Source of the DNA: Chitinophaga pinensis | GTDB taxonomy: Bacteria > Bacteroidota > Bacteroidia > Chitinophagales > Chitinophagaceae | Direction of reading: 5' to 3' | Length of the DNA: 64,000 nucleotides | Assembly: GCF_007896845.1 (NCBI RefSeq) | Contig: NZ_VOHS01000010.1 | Location: 62,001 to 126,000, forward strand | Shown: piece by piece, positions 39,301 to 47,792 of the stretch | Layout: each line of letters begins with the position of its first letter | Position numbering within the stretch: position 1 is the first letter of the stretch | The notes under the pieces: model-generated | Seen by the model: only the letters and a program-made list of their open reading frames with translations | Told to the model about the DNA's origin: nothing | The model's database searches: none | Program-made: the position numbers and the translations under genes

Positions 39301-39864
39301 GCAGAACAACAGGCAGCAGTAGTCGCCCGTCATATGGCCGGTGATCTTACCGGTTATTATCAGGGCTCCCTGTTTATGAACATTCTTAAAATGCATGGCA
39401 CAGACCTTTGTTCATTGGGGATGATTGAAACACCTGCGGATCCGGCTTATGAAGAAGTGGTGTTCATTGACAAATCGAAACGTTATTATAAGAAGTGTGT
39501 TATCCACAATGACCGGCTGGTAGGCGCTATCCTGATTGGCGACAAATCAGAGTTTCTGGAATTCAGAGATCTGATAGCCAACAAAATAGAGCTCTCGGAG
39601 AAGCGACTGGAACTGTTACGCTCCGGCAAGAAAGCGGCACCGGTACTCGGTAAGCTTGTTTGTAGTTGCGGTAGTGTGGGAGAAGGAAATATATGTGAGA
39701 AGATCAAAGAGGGTTGTCATACACTGGAATACCTCTGCAAAGCATCCGGTGCTGGTATGGGTTGTGGCAGTTGCCGGCCGGAGATAAAGGCGATCCTTGA
39801 AAAGGAAATGCCGGCAAAGAAGAAAAAAGAAAGTGTTCTTTTGGAACTAACAGTTAAAAATTAA
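36301..39864 (+). CDS. Single-chain assimilatory nitrate reductase: molybdenum, FAD and BFD domains fused
   Basis: A 1187-residue fusion. Residues about 14-700 are a NasA/NapA-like molybdopterin oxidoreductase with an N-terminal [4Fe-4S] site (CCYCGVGCG and CSKGMNLH) and the Mo ligand C148 in SRLCMSSAV. Residues about 715-1080 are an FAD/NAD(P) oxidoreductase resembling the front of NirB (RIIIIGAGAGACGFVKSY). Residues about 1118-1172 are a BFD [2Fe-2S] domain (LVCSCGSV, CGSCRPEI). In Klebsiella the NADH-oxidising subunit is separate from the catalytic one, so this gene would place the whole chain NADH to nitrate in one polypeptide. No signal peptide is present, so it is cytoplasmic. It starts 2 bp after the transporter. 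Confidence 0.92.
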   Translation: MTGNHQHNKLPAGSYRSTCCYCGVGCGIIVNRDRQGKITVEGDKDHPVNRGMLCSKGMNLHYTVMDTSDRLYYPEMRYHRQMPRQRVSWDQALERTAAVFKQMIEQYGPDSVAFYASGQCLTEEYYVVNKLIKGFIGSNNIDTNSRLCMSSAVAAYKLSLGEDSVPGCYDDIEQTDCIFVAGANPAWCHPILWRRIEAAKAKNPDMKIIVSDPRVTQSCAIADIHLQIMPGTDIVLHHAIGRLLIEAGHIDQDFIQQHTEGFLKYRDTVMERSISSAAAICGITEDQLYEAAALLGNMRSFMTMWTMGLNQSAVGVHKNLSLINLNLITGKIGKPGCGPFSLTGQPNAMGGREVGGLSNMLPAHRVLDNPAHRQEVEAFWGGTKISDKPGLTATEMFEALNDGRLKAIWIMCTNPLVSLPDARMAEAALQKAKFVVVQEISNKPETIRYADVVLPAAAWTEKEGTMTNAERRITWLQRINEAPGEALPDAEIICRFAQKMGFKGFDYEGPADIYAEHSRLTAGTNIDISGVDYNVLKDKRSLQWPYPAGTTGPGTPRLFTDHHFYTSSTKAIIHSFPDDNRSSPPHVQFPLILTTGRIRDQWHTMSKTGKVSKLKQHIPAPLLEIHPDDARERHIKEADIVEIFSENGVVRVKAQLSTSIKKGVVFLPMHWGKILDNDLNRANNLTHRLVDKISKQPDLKYTAVQVQLYRKPRQRIIIIGAGAGACGFVKSYRELNTTDTITVFSKEDQPFYNRVMLPDYISGTQQWQQLVKMTDDEESMLDITLHRGVSIEKIDREQKTVTDSKGITHEYDVLILGMGSRAATLKDTPSLPGIFTMRNRRDADAFVQHIDPAAGKVVIVGGGLLGIELAASLREMDIEVAVLQRTSKLMDRQLDALGSQLLYEELTDRGIEILYNDEIERFTGLNKLDGIRLKSGRQVTCQAVVMSIGTVPNIELAKASSLLCKRGVIVNEYLMTSDPAIYAIGEIAEFNGTLFGITAAAEQQAAVVARHMAGDLTGYYQGSLFMNILKMHGTDLCSLGMIETPADPAYEEVVFIDKSKRYYKKCVIHNDRLVGAILIGDKSEFLEFRDLIANKIELSEKRLELLRSGKKAAPVLGKLVCSCGSVGEGNICEKIKEGCHTLEYLCKASGAGMGCGSCRPEIKAILEKEMPAKKKKESVLLELTVKN

Positions 39865-39929
39865 GTAGTAAGCGTTGGAATACAGCGAAGATCCCCGCGG
39901 TATTCTTAGTGCCTGATGCTTAATTTTTA
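39855..39929 (+). other. Structured intercistronic segment
   Basis: An 11-bp inverted repeat (39855-39865 with 39919-39929) encloses a smaller pairing of gaatac (39889-39894) with gtattc (39900-39905 region). It spans the end of the nitrate reductase gene and the gap to the rubredoxin fusion gene. It could be a processing site, a leaky terminator that lowers expression of the next gene, or a cis-acting RNA. Confidence 0.35.
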
Positions 39930-39948
39930 ATTCTTAATTGTCTTAAAC

Positions 39949-41430
39949 ATGAGCAGATATACACAGACCGTCAGCATTAATTTCACCGGGGGAATTATTT
40001 CTCCTGGTCAGCTGCTGACCATCCTCAATATAGCGGAAGCAGCAAGAGTGACACAGGTGCGTTTCGGCCTGCGCCAGCAATTATTGATGGAAGTACAAGG
40101 TAAATACGTTGAACAGTTTGAAGCTGATTGCGAACGGGAACAAATCAGCTGGCATAGCTATGGTACTGCGCCTAATATCACCAGTTCTTATCCCGGCGCC
40201 GGCATCTTCATCAATGAAGGCTGGCTTACGGAAGGTATTTATAAAGACGTATTCTCCCTTTTTGACTATACGCCGGCACTGAAAATCAATATCTGCGATA
40301 ACAAACAGACATTCACCCCATTCTTTTCCGGCCATATCAACTGGATTGCCGCAGACGCAGCACATTATTGGCATCTGTTTATCCGCTTCCCGAAAAGCAG
40401 CCGCCTGTTTGCCTGGCCGGATCTGATCTACACCAATAATATTGCACAGGTCAGTCAATGTATTGAATCTGTGCTGGCAGCGACACCAGATATCAGCAAT
40501 GAGGCCTTACATGCCGCAGTAAAGGCACAACTGGAATATAACAGCAAGCCGGTGACGACAGAACTGGAGCTACCTGCTTTCCATCTGCCATACTATGAAG
40601 GATTTAACCGGCATGAGAATCATTACTGGTTAGGCATCTACCGGCGGGATGAAGAGTTTCCTGCAGCTTTTCTCCGTAACCTGTGTAATATCTGTCTGGA
40701 GACGAAGACAGGACAACTTTACGCTACATCGTGGAAATCACTCATCATCAAAAACATTGCACCTGAGCACAGAAGACTGTGGGATTATATTCTTGGTAAA
40801 TATGGGATCAACGTGCGTCATGCCGCCAATGAACTGAACTGGCATGTAGAAGATAACAGTGAGGATGCATTGATCATCAAACGACATATCATCCGGCATT
40901 TTGATAATGCCGATGTCAGAACATATGGTTTATGTTTCAGTATCCGGATCAATCCGGGCAATAACTGCTTCGGTTCTATTGTGATCAGCAAGCAGGAAGA
41001 CAAATATAAAAGCCGGCTGAAGGGACATCATCGTTATGACATTCTCTATACACAGGATTTTAACCCCAATTCCGGCACTTTGTTACCTTACCGCACAGGA
41101 GTAGCCAAAGAACATCTTGGGCCCTATATCACGTCCTTATGCAGAGAATTTTACGACAACAGTGCATCAACGGATCCCCTGCTCAGTTATGTGGCTGGTC
41201 AGCAGACAGTTACAGCCATCTCTCACACGGAGAAATGGGTACACCAGTGTACCCGTTGTCTGACAGTCTATGATGAGACGATTGGAGATAGCAGTCAGGG
41301 CATTGCAGCGGGGACACTATTTTCCGCTTTACCCTCCACTTATCACTGCTCACTTTGCGAAGCGCCGCAGGAAAGCTTTGCCACAGTTCCTGCAACTTCA
41401 TTGGGATGGTTGGCCGGCGCACAGGATTAA
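39949..41430 (+). CDS. Nitrite/sulfite-reductase-like protein with C-terminal rubredoxin domain
   Basis: A 493-residue cytoplasmic protein. The N-terminal region (about 5-70, GGIISPGQLLTILNIAEAAR and VRFGLRQQLLMEV) resembles the ferredoxin-like half domain of siroheme nitrite/sulfite reductases. The middle region lacks their C-x5-C and C-x3-C ligands for siroheme and [4Fe-4S], so it is probably not a reductase. The C terminus (about 428-478) is a rubredoxin with C434-x2-C437 and C467-x2-C470. It ends the nitrate operon. Electron delivery to the nitrate reductase, or a regulatory role, is plausible. I know no characterised example. Confidence 0.75.
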   Translation: MSRYTQTVSINFTGGIISPGQLLTILNIAEAARVTQVRFGLRQQLLMEVQGKYVEQFEADCEREQISWHSYGTAPNITSSYPGAGIFINEGWLTEGIYKDVFSLFDYTPALKINICDNKQTFTPFFSGHINWIAADAAHYWHLFIRFPKSSRLFAWPDLIYTNNIAQVSQCIESVLAATPDISNEALHAAVKAQLEYNSKPVTTELELPAFHLPYYEGFNRHENHYWLGIYRRDEEFPAAFLRNLCNICLETKTGQLYATSWKSLIIKNIAPEHRRLWDYILGKYGINVRHAANELNWHVEDNSEDALIIKRHIIRHFDNADVRTYGLCFSIRINPGNNCFGSIVISKQEDKYKSRLKGHHRYDILYTQDFNPNSGTLLPYRTGVAKEHLGPYITSLCREFYDNSASTDPLLSYVAGQQTVTAISHTEKWVHQCTRCLTVYDETIGDSSQGIAAGTLFSALPSTYHCSLCEAPQESFATVPATSLGWLAGAQD

Positions 41431-41553
41431 CAATACATTTACATTTTTCGCATATGCACTACAGCAGGTGTTTACAATGAAAATTTATGCCATATTATAG
41501 TAAAAAGAGTTCATGCAACCATTAAAAGCATATACAACTAATGTATTTAGTAC

Positions 41554-41561
41554 TATTTTTG
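41554..41561 (+). promoter_or_regulatory. Bacteroidota-type -7 promoter element before mqo
   Basis: TATTTTTG matches the TAnnTTTG -7 box used by the Bacteroidota primary sigma factor. It lies 28 bp before the mqo ATG. A clear TTTG -33 box was not found at the usual spacing, so this is tentative. Confidence 0.35.
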
Positions 41562-41588
41562 CGGTGCAAATCGTGAAAATAAGATAAT

Positions 41589-43076
41589 ATGTCTCCTAAA
41601 TCGGCGCCTGACATCGTCCTTATCGGTGCAGGTATAATGAGTGCAACGCTAGGCGTACTGTTGAAAGAATTACAACCAGAACTGACCATTGAGATATTCG
41701 AAAGATTGGATATCATAGCAGGAGAAAGTTCGGATGCATGGAATAACGCAGGAACAGGCCATTCCGCCTTCTGCGAACTCAACTACACACCCGAAAAATC
41801 CAATGGTGATATCGAAATCGCTAAAGCGATCAAGATCGCTGAGTCTTTTGAGGTATCGAAGGAATTCTGGTCTTTCCTTGTACAGAATGGCTGCATTAAG
41901 TCCCCGGAGACATTTATACAGAGCATTCCTCACATGAGCTTTGTATGGGGCGAAAAGAACGTAGAATACCTGAAAAAACGCCAGCAATCGCTGGAAAGCA
42001 ATAATTTATTCAAGGGGATGCAGTACACCGAAGACAAGGATGTACTGAAACAGTGGATCCCGTTGGTGATGGAAGGACGTGATCCTGCTGACAAGGTAGC
42101 TGCTACCCGTATGGATGCAGGTACTGACATCAACTTCGGTGCATTGACCCGCGCGCTCATTACCTACCTGCAACAACAAAACGGCGTAACGCTGAGTCTT
42201 AAACACGAGGTGCGTGATCTGGAACAGGAGAAAGATGGCAGATGGTACCTGAAAGTGAAGAATCTGGAAACAGGCAAGAAAAGGAAATTACACACGAGAT
42301 TCGTCTTCATCGGCGCAGGTGGTGGTTCTCTCCCACTGCTGGAAAAATCAGACATTCCTGAAGGTAAAGGCTTTGGTGGTTTCCCGGTAAGTGGTCAATG
42401 GCTGGTTTGTAAAAATCAGGAGATTGTAGAAAGACACGCCGCAAAAGTATATGGTAAAGCATCTGTAGGCGCTCCTCCGATGTCTGTACCACATCTGGAT
42501 ACCCGTATGATAGATGGCAAGAAAGCCCTCTTGTTCGGCCCTTACGCAGGCTTCTCCACTAAGTTCCTGAAAAATGGTTCATGGCTCGATCTGCCAAGAT
42601 CCATCAAATTCAATAACATCCGTCCGATGCTGGCTGCCGGTATGGACAACCTTCCACTGACCAAATACCTGATCGATCAGGTACGTCAGTCACCGGAAGA
42701 AAGACTGGAAGCCTTACAGGCATTCCTCCCTGAAGCTAAAATAGAAGACTGGGAACTGGAAGTAGCCGGCCAGCGTGTACAGGTGATTAAGAAAGATCCT
42801 GAACATGGCGGTATCCTGGAATTTGGTACAGAAGTAGTAAGTGCGGCAGATGGATCTATCGCTGCCCTTTTAGGTGCATCTCCGGGTGCTTCTACAGCTG
42901 TATCCATTATGCTGGAACTGCTGCAGCGTTGCTTCCCTAAATATCTTGCTACAAAAGCATGGAAAGATAAACTGACAGAAATGATCCCTTCTTATGGTCA
43001 GAAACTGGCGGATAATCCAACCCTGCTTGAACAGGTGAGAGACTGGTCTGATGCGGTATTGCAACTGAAGAAATAA
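41589..43076 (+). CDS. mqo: Malate:quinone oxidoreductase
   Basis: A 495-residue FAD enzyme that oxidises malate to oxaloacetate and passes electrons to quinone; it is membrane-associated and feeds the TCA cycle. The N terminus has the FAD site [19 protein letters not shown] and the family-typical [17 protein letters not shown]. Further family stretches include [31 protein letters not shown] and [13 protein letters not shown], and [11 protein letters not shown] near the C terminus. Length is normal. It stands alone with its own promoter candidate and terminator, separate from the nitrate operon. Confidence 0.95.
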   Translation: MSPKSAPDIVLIGAGIMSATLGVLLKELQPELTIEIFERLDIIAGESSDAWNNAGTGHSAFCELNYTPEKSNGDIEIAKAIKIAESFEVSKEFWSFLVQNGCIKSPETFIQSIPHMSFVWGEKNVEYLKKRQQSLESNNLFKGMQYTEDKDVLKQWIPLVMEGRDPADKVAATRMDAGTDINFGALTRALITYLQQQNGVTLSLKHEVRDLEQEKDGRWYLKVKNLETGKKRKLHTRFVFIGAGGGSLPLLEKSDIPEGKGFGGFPVSGQWLVCKNQEIVERHAAKVYGKASVGAPPMSVPHLDTRMIDGKKALLFGPYAGFSTKFLKNGSWLDLPRSIKFNNIRPMLAAGMDNLPLTKYLIDQVRQSPEERLEALQAFLPEAKIEDWELEVAGQRVQVIKKDPEHGGILEFGTEVVSAADGSIAALLGASPGASTAVSIMLELLQRCFPKYLATKAWKDKLTEMIPSYGQKLADNPTLLEQVRDWSDAVLQLKK

Positions 43077-43107
43077 GATAAATTACATACTGGTAATAAA
43101 AAAGAAT

Positions 43108-43137
43108 AGGGGATATGGAAATATCCCCTTTTGTTTT
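43108..43137 (+). terminator. Intrinsic terminator after mqo
   Basis: An 8-bp perfect stem (43109-43116 with 43121-43128), 4-nt loop and T-rich tail, about 30 bp past the mqo stop and before the convergent gene. Confidence 0.85.
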
Positions 43138-43184
43138 AACCTTATCTTATTGTTTCTAAGAGACTTGTTTCAGCCTGCGCCGCA

Positions 43185-43871
43185 CTAGGCTTTGCAGGGG
43201 ATGGTCACCAGCACTTCCACATTCTTCTCCGGCTCAGTCACAATCTCAAACGTGCCATCGTGTAAAGAGGCGAGAAATGACATCATCTTACATATCGGCT
43301 GGTGTATTATTTCGCTATCCCCTTTCTCCGAAGATTTGAAAGGAGAGGAAAAGATATAGTTCGCATAAAATGATCCTTTGATCTTAAAGGTGCCCGGTTC
43401 AAAACTAAACTCCATCCGAGGTATCTGATGGGTGGTTGAATGCCGGTTCATCCAAAAAAAAAGGTTCAGGATCAATTGGCGCAGTACCGACTCATCTATG
43501 TTGGCTTCCACCGGTACTTTGCTTTGCTGTAGTTCAACAGCGGGAGACAGCAGGTTATGATATGGTTCTTCTCTCACCAGCTGGCCCAGAAAGAATAACA
43601 GGTTGGTCATTTTGCGCTTTACCTGAAAGGTTTTATCAAGCATGTGCTGTATGATCCTGATATTCTGTAGCTGAAAATCCAGCTCTATTACCTGCGATTT
43701 TATTGACTCAGCCTGACGGGTGATCTTGTTCCCCATAGCCTTTCCGTCATATAATACTATCAACTCTACACTTGACAGAATACTTGCTACAATAGACTTC
43801 AATTCATGAAAGATGTCTTCTACAAGCCGATTGTCATCAAGGAAGTTTTGTGCTAAAACGGAACTTTTCAT
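43185..43871 (-). CDS. Degenerate histidine-kinase-like protein
   Basis: A protein of about 228 residues from the ATG at 43871; a GTG at 43943 would add 24 poorly convincing residues. The N-terminal half has an H-box-like helix (EDIFHELKSIVASILSSVELI) and a second helix, as in HisKA dimerisation domains. The C-terminal half has an N-box-like segment (LRQLILNLFFWMNRH) and a final strand set (GTFEIVTEPEKNVEVLVTIP) like an HATPase end, but the DxGxG ATP-lid motif is missing. No sensor domain or response regulator is adjacent. It may be a kinase inhibitor, scaffold or inactive kinase. It sits next to the exopolysaccharide locus. Confidence 0.65.
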   Translation of the reverse strand: MKSSVLAQNFLDDNRLVEDIFHELKSIVASILSSVELIVLYDGKAMGNKITRQAESIKSQVIELDFQLQNIRIIQHMLDKTFQVKRKMTNLLFFLGQLVREEPYHNLLSPAVELQQSKVPVEANIDESVLRQLILNLFFWMNRHSTTHQIPRMEFSFEPGTFKIKGSFYANYIFSSPFKSSEKGDSEIIHQPICKMMSFLASLHDGTFEIVTEPEKNVEVLVTIPCKA

Positions 43872-44006
43872 GTAACGTTGTTTACAGGCATCCCTGGTTG
43901 ACTCCGGCGTATCCTGACTACTACCGGAGTGTAAAAATAACACTTAACGCGCTTTCTTTTCTATTAACATTCCTACTAATACGAGTAAAATATGCTATAG
44001 GAAATG

Positions 44007-45392
44007 TTAAAATGCGTTCTTATCGCCCCTTACGGTGTTGAATACGGTTAAGAATATAATACGAATGTCAAGCCATACAGACCAATTTTCCATATACCAG
44101 ATATCATGTTCGATACGTTTGCGCAGATGTAATTCATCTGTCACCTCTCCACGATAACCGTTCACCTGTGCCCATCCTGTAATACCAGGTTTCAGGAAGT
44201 GACGGATCATATATTTCTGGATAATAGCAGAATACTCTTCTGTGTGCTTCAACATGTGCGGACGTGGCCCTACGATAGACATATCACCCAGAAACACATT
44301 CAGGAACTGAGGCATTTCATCAAGGTTTGTCTTACGCAGTATACGACCCACTCTCGTAAAACGACGGTCGTTTCTCGTTGCCTGTTTGGAGTTTGCTTCA
44401 TTGTTCACATACATACTCCTGAATTTCAAACAACGGAATGTCTGGTTGTTACGACCGGTACGATGCTGTATAAAAAATACAGGACCTCTCGATTCAAGTT
44501 TCACCAACAGGGCCAGCAGCGGAATGAGCCAGCTCAGGATAAATAACATCACTGCGCCGCTGAACACGATATCAAAAATACGTTTCCTTAAGCGATTTGC
44601 AATATCGTCCAGTGGTTCTGCTCTCAGTGAGATGATCGGAATATTATCCAGATAATCCACATAGATCTGTCTGTTTACAAACATCCTGAAGTCAGGCACA
44701 AAACGAAAACGGATAAAATGTCTTTCTGCTTCATGTGCCAGAGTATACAGATACGGGAACTGCTCGGGTGATAATGTTGAATAGATCTCTTTGATGCCGT
44801 TTGACTGTGCATACGGAATACAATCCCGCAGGTTACCAATCACCGGATGTATGGACAACTCATGTACATTGTGATAATCTTCAAAGTAACCTTCAAAACG
44901 CAGATTGCTCTTGCGTCCGGTCAGATTGTCCACCAACTGTTTAGACAGGTCATTATAACCAACGATCACTACTCTGCGCTCAATCTCCTTACGGTGAATG
45001 ATGTAGTTCGTCAGCATATAAAAGAATATTCTGTCAAATAATACGAGAATAACAAACAGAGTACAGTAAGACAAGATAAAGATTCTGTTGAATGCCTCTT
45101 TTGTAAGGAATACAAACACCAGCATCAGCAGGAGGTATAACATAATACTCTGCAACAGCTTCTTTGTAATACGCTCCACAGACATATGTGTACTCATGAA
45201 ATAAAGACCTGTTGTATACAGCGCAACGATCCATGAGAAGTTCGTAGCGAGCAGGAAAGTGTCTTTATTAACGCTTACGGGTATACCATATTGCTGCATC
45301 CCTGAAAGCGTAAAGAAAAAGAAGGCATTGAGGCATATGAAGTCCAGCACGAGTATCTGGATACTACATATTTTGAGATAACGGTCTAACAT
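44007..45392 (-). CDS. Undecaprenyl-phosphate sugar phosphotransferase (WcaJ-like), EPS initiation
   Basis: A 461-residue inner-membrane enzyme with four N-terminal hydrophobic segments, a CoA-binding-like middle domain, a fifth membrane helix (AVMLFILSWLIPLLALLVKL) and the C-terminal bacterial sugar transferase domain with KFRSMYVNNE, DEMPQFLNVFLGDMSIVGPRP and GITGWAQVNGYRG. This is the PHPT architecture of WcaJ, which transfers glucose 1-phosphate to undecaprenyl phosphate to start a repeat unit; the sugar here is inferred. It is the last gene of the EPS locus on the minus strand. Confidence 0.92.
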   Translation of the reverse strand: MLDRYLKICSIQILVLDFICLNAFFFFTLSGMQQYGIPVSVNKDTFLLATNFSWIVALYTTGLYFMSTHMSVERITKKLLQSIMLYLLLMLVFVFLTKEAFNRIFILSYCTLFVILVLFDRIFFYMLTNYIIHRKEIERRVVIVGYNDLSKQLVDNLTGRKSNLRFEGYFEDYHNVHELSIHPVIGNLRDCIPYAQSNGIKEIYSTLSPEQFPYLYTLAHEAERHFIRFRFVPDFRMFVNRQIYVDYLDNIPIISLRAEPLDDIANRLRKRIFDIVFSGAVMLFILSWLIPLLALLVKLESRGPVFFIQHRTGRNNQTFRCLKFRSMYVNNEANSKQATRNDRRFTRVGRILRKTNLDEMPQFLNVFLGDMSIVGPRPHMLKHTEEYSAIIQKYMIRHFLKPGITGWAQVNGYRGEVTDELHLRKRIEHDIWYMENWSVWLDIRIIFLTVFNTVRGDKNAF

Positions 45393-45414
45393 AATAAAGT
45401 ACGGTTCAGTAGTG

Positions 45415-46662
45415 TTAATTAATGACTACGGCTTCTTCAAATCGTGACATGATCTTACCTACAGACAGGTGGTTCTCTGCATATAAGCGTCCATTCCTTG
45501 CCAGTTCTGCGGCATTGTCTCCCATCGCTCTGACGATACCGTCCGTCAGTGCCTGCTGGTCTTCTGCCTTCACGAGTATACCCATATTGTGTTTCTTCAC
45601 CAGATCGTGCAGACTGGTACCATCGTTGGCCGTGATGAGTGCGAGTCCGCCTACAGCCAGAATGGTGGTTAGTTTGGAAGGCATTACCAGATCACTGGCA
45701 TTCCCTTTTTGTATAACCAGATGCACATCCGCCATATTCAGAAACTCATTGAATTTCTCAAAAGGTTGCAGAGGAAAGAAAATAACATTCGTTAATCCCA
45801 GTGCTTCCGCATCTGCTTTTAGCTTCTCTTTATAAGGACCTGACCCACAGATCAGGAACTTAAGCTGTGTATCCGCTCTCAGTGTATCCGCTGTTTTCAG
45901 AATAGATTCCAGTCCCTGTTTCTCCCCTATCGCACCTGAGTACAATACGATCTTGTCATTGACATCAAATCCATACGCTGTTTTCAGTCCGATACGGTCT
46001 TCAATAGGATGGAACAGACTTACGTCCACCCAGTTCGGGAAAAAGAATATATCCTTGCCGGCCTTTTCCTGAATCTTGCGCATCATACCATCTGAAATAC
46101 TGCTGACCATATCAGCATTCTTAAAGATGTAACGCTCCAGTCCGAAAAGGGCTTTGATTACTTTCGGAGACTTGATCATATTCAGATCGCGTGCTGCTTC
46201 TATCTGCATATCCTGTATGTGATAGAGGAACTTTGCACCTCTGAATTTCTTGTACAGCACTGCCAGTAATCCTAAATGAAATGGCGGCACTACACTGATC
46301 ACTACATCAAACTTTTTACGGGGCAATAATTGCAGCACCTTAAAAAAAGCAGATACTGCAAAGGAAAAATCCAGCATAATGCGCTTCTTGCCGGTCGGCT
46401 TGTCTGGCACATATTGCGGACAACGGTATACGGTGATCTTACCTCCCTGTCCATTACTCTCAATTACTTCCTTCTTATACCAGTTTTTGTGCTTGTCGTA
46501 CGGAGGCTGCACTTTCCACTCCGGATAATAAGGATAACTTGTAATCACGGTGCAATCATATCCTCCGGCTGCCAGCCATTTGATCATTTCACCATTGTAC
46601 TTGCCTATTCCCGTTGGTTCCGGTGAGAAATTACCTCCTATCAGTAATAATCGCTTGGACAT
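45415..46662 (-). CDS. WcaI-type glycosyltransferase
   Basis: A 415-residue GT4-type glycosyltransferase resembling colanic acid enzyme WcaI. The N terminus (LLIGGNFSPEPTGIGKYNGEMIKWL and YDCTVITSYPYYPEWKV) is typical of WcaI. The C-terminal Rossmann half has IVLYSGAIGEKQGLESIL and the donor-binding region near VMPSKLTTILAVGG. In enterobacteria WcaI adds a fucose in the colanic acid repeat unit; the donor in this organism is not shown by sequence. It lies 23 bp before the WcaJ-like gene. Confidence 0.88.
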   Translation of the reverse strand: MSKRLLLIGGNFSPEPTGIGKYNGEMIKWLAAGGYDCTVITSYPYYPEWKVQPPYDKHKNWYKKEVIESNGQGGKITVYRCPQYVPDKPTGKKRIMLDFSFAVSAFFKVLQLLPRKKFDVVISVVPPFHLGLLAVLYKKFRGAKFLYHIQDMQIEAARDLNMIKSPKVIKALFGLERYIFKNADMVSSISDGMMRKIQEKAGKDIFFFPNWVDVSLFHPIEDRIGLKTAYGFDVNDKIVLYSGAIGEKQGLESILKTADTLRADTQLKFLICGSGPYKEKLKADAEALGLTNVIFFPLQPFEKFNEFLNMADVHLVIQKGNASDLVMPSKLTTILAVGGLALITANDGTSLHDLVKKHNMGILVKAEDQQALTDGIVRAMGDNAAELARNGRLYAENHLSVGKIMSRFEEAVVIN

Positions 46663-46695
46663 ACCGCTATATAGATTTCTTGTTTGCTTTTTGGG

Positions 46696-47262
46696 TTATT
46701 TCCATCTTTCAGATACAAAGGTCAATGGATTGCCTTTGAAGATGCCGTTCTGCGATACAGAAGCTGTTACGACAGATCCTGCTGTGATCACAGTGTCTGT
46801 GCCTACCGTTACGCCCGGACCGATAAATACACAGGCGCCTACCCAGCAGCCATCCATCAGCACGATCGGCGCATTACGGTAAGGCATCGCCGGATGACGG
46901 TAATTATGGTTACCACCACACAGAAATGCACGCTGTGAGATACATACATTGTTACCAATGACCATCTGCTCAAAATTCAGCAGGTAAGCTTCTTCACCCA
47001 GCCACACATCGTCTCCGATCTCCAGCTTCCATGGGAAGTGTATATTCACTCTTGGTTTGATCACTACACCATTGCCTACTTTCGCACCAAACATGCGCAG
47101 CATTCTGGCCTTGAGACCAGAAGGGATAGGAAAAGCAGTGAGGAAGAAAAACATCTTCACAATGTACCAGCAGGTTTCCTTGAGTTTGCCTGCTCCGCGG
47201 TCCAGACCTTCAGAGGCGTCAAAGTCCTTCAGGCGGACTTGTGACAGATAAAAATTATTCAT
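46696..47262 (-). CDS. WcaF-type O-acetyltransferase
   Basis: A 188-residue protein with left-handed beta-helix hexapeptide repeats (GAKVGNGVVIKPRVNIHFPW, IGDDVWLGEEAYLLN, IGNNVCISQRAFLCGGNHNYR, GPGVTVGTDTVITAGSVV). The GGNHNY loop with its catalytic histidine is typical of WcaF/NodL-like sugar acetyltransferases. It probably acetylates a sugar of the exopolysaccharide using acetyl-CoA. It lies between the VanZ-like and WcaI-like genes. Confidence 0.88.
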   Translation of the reverse strand: MNNFYLSQVRLKDFDASEGLDRGAGKLKETCWYIVKMFFFLTAFPIPSGLKARMLRMFGAKVGNGVVIKPRVNIHFPWKLEIGDDVWLGEEAYLLNFEQMVIGNNVCISQRAFLCGGNHNYRHPAMPYRNAPIVLMDGCWVGACVFIGPGVTVGTDTVITAGSVVTASVSQNGIFKGNPLTFVSERWK

Positions 47263-47268
47263 GACTAT

Positions 47269-47739
47269 TCAGGAATTATTATGAACAAGAATCACATTCT
47301 TTTTTGCCATTTTGCGATGCAGACACAAGCCGAGCCAGGCGCCCAATGTGTTCAGGACAATGTCATCGGCGTCATACACACCGATCATCAGCACCAGCTG
47401 CAGTAACTCAATACCCAGACTGAAAAAGAATGCGATGGTGATTACTCTTATTTTGTTGGCAGCCCCTGCTGACAATGCATCCAGCAAGAAACCCAGTGGC
47501 ATAAACATGATAACGTTCCCGATAAGGTTTAATAAAAAGAACGCCCAGTAACGGATATACCGGAGTGACTTACCGGCTTCTATAATAAAATCATAGGTAC
47601 TCTTCAGTGGCATCCATCTTGGCTCTGCATATCGCTCACCTGCCACTCTTGTAGGATCGAGAAACACGACGTATATCACCGCCAGTATGTACACGATCAA
47701 CAGGATGATAACAGTGCTTCTCTTTAATCTGATAGACAT
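47269..47739 (-). CDS. VanZ-like membrane protein
   Basis: A 156-residue protein with four predicted membrane helices and the VanZ-like pattern (NLIGNVIMFMPLGFLL, FFFSLGIELLQL, DADDIVLNTLGAWLG). VanZ-like proteins occur in many cell-envelope loci; their role beyond teicoplanin resistance is unclear. Here it lies 6 bp before the WcaF gene in an EPS locus and is probably not a resistance gene. Confidence 0.85.
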   Translation of the reverse strand: MSIRLKRSTVIILLIVYILAVIYVVFLDPTRVAGERYAEPRWMPLKSTYDFIIEAGKSLRYIRYWAFFLLNLIGNVIMFMPLGFLLDALSAGAANKIRVITIAFFFSLGIELLQLVLMIGVYDADDIVLNTLGAWLGLCLHRKMAKKNVILVHNNS

Positions 47740-47792
47740 TCTTTCTTTAATCTCCCTTTCGGATTTTTTTATTCAATACAACAGATACACGC

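Noticed and set aside
47269..47739. VanZ-like gene as an antibiotic resistance gene
   Set aside because: No vanHAX genes are present and VanZ-like proteins are common in envelope loci.
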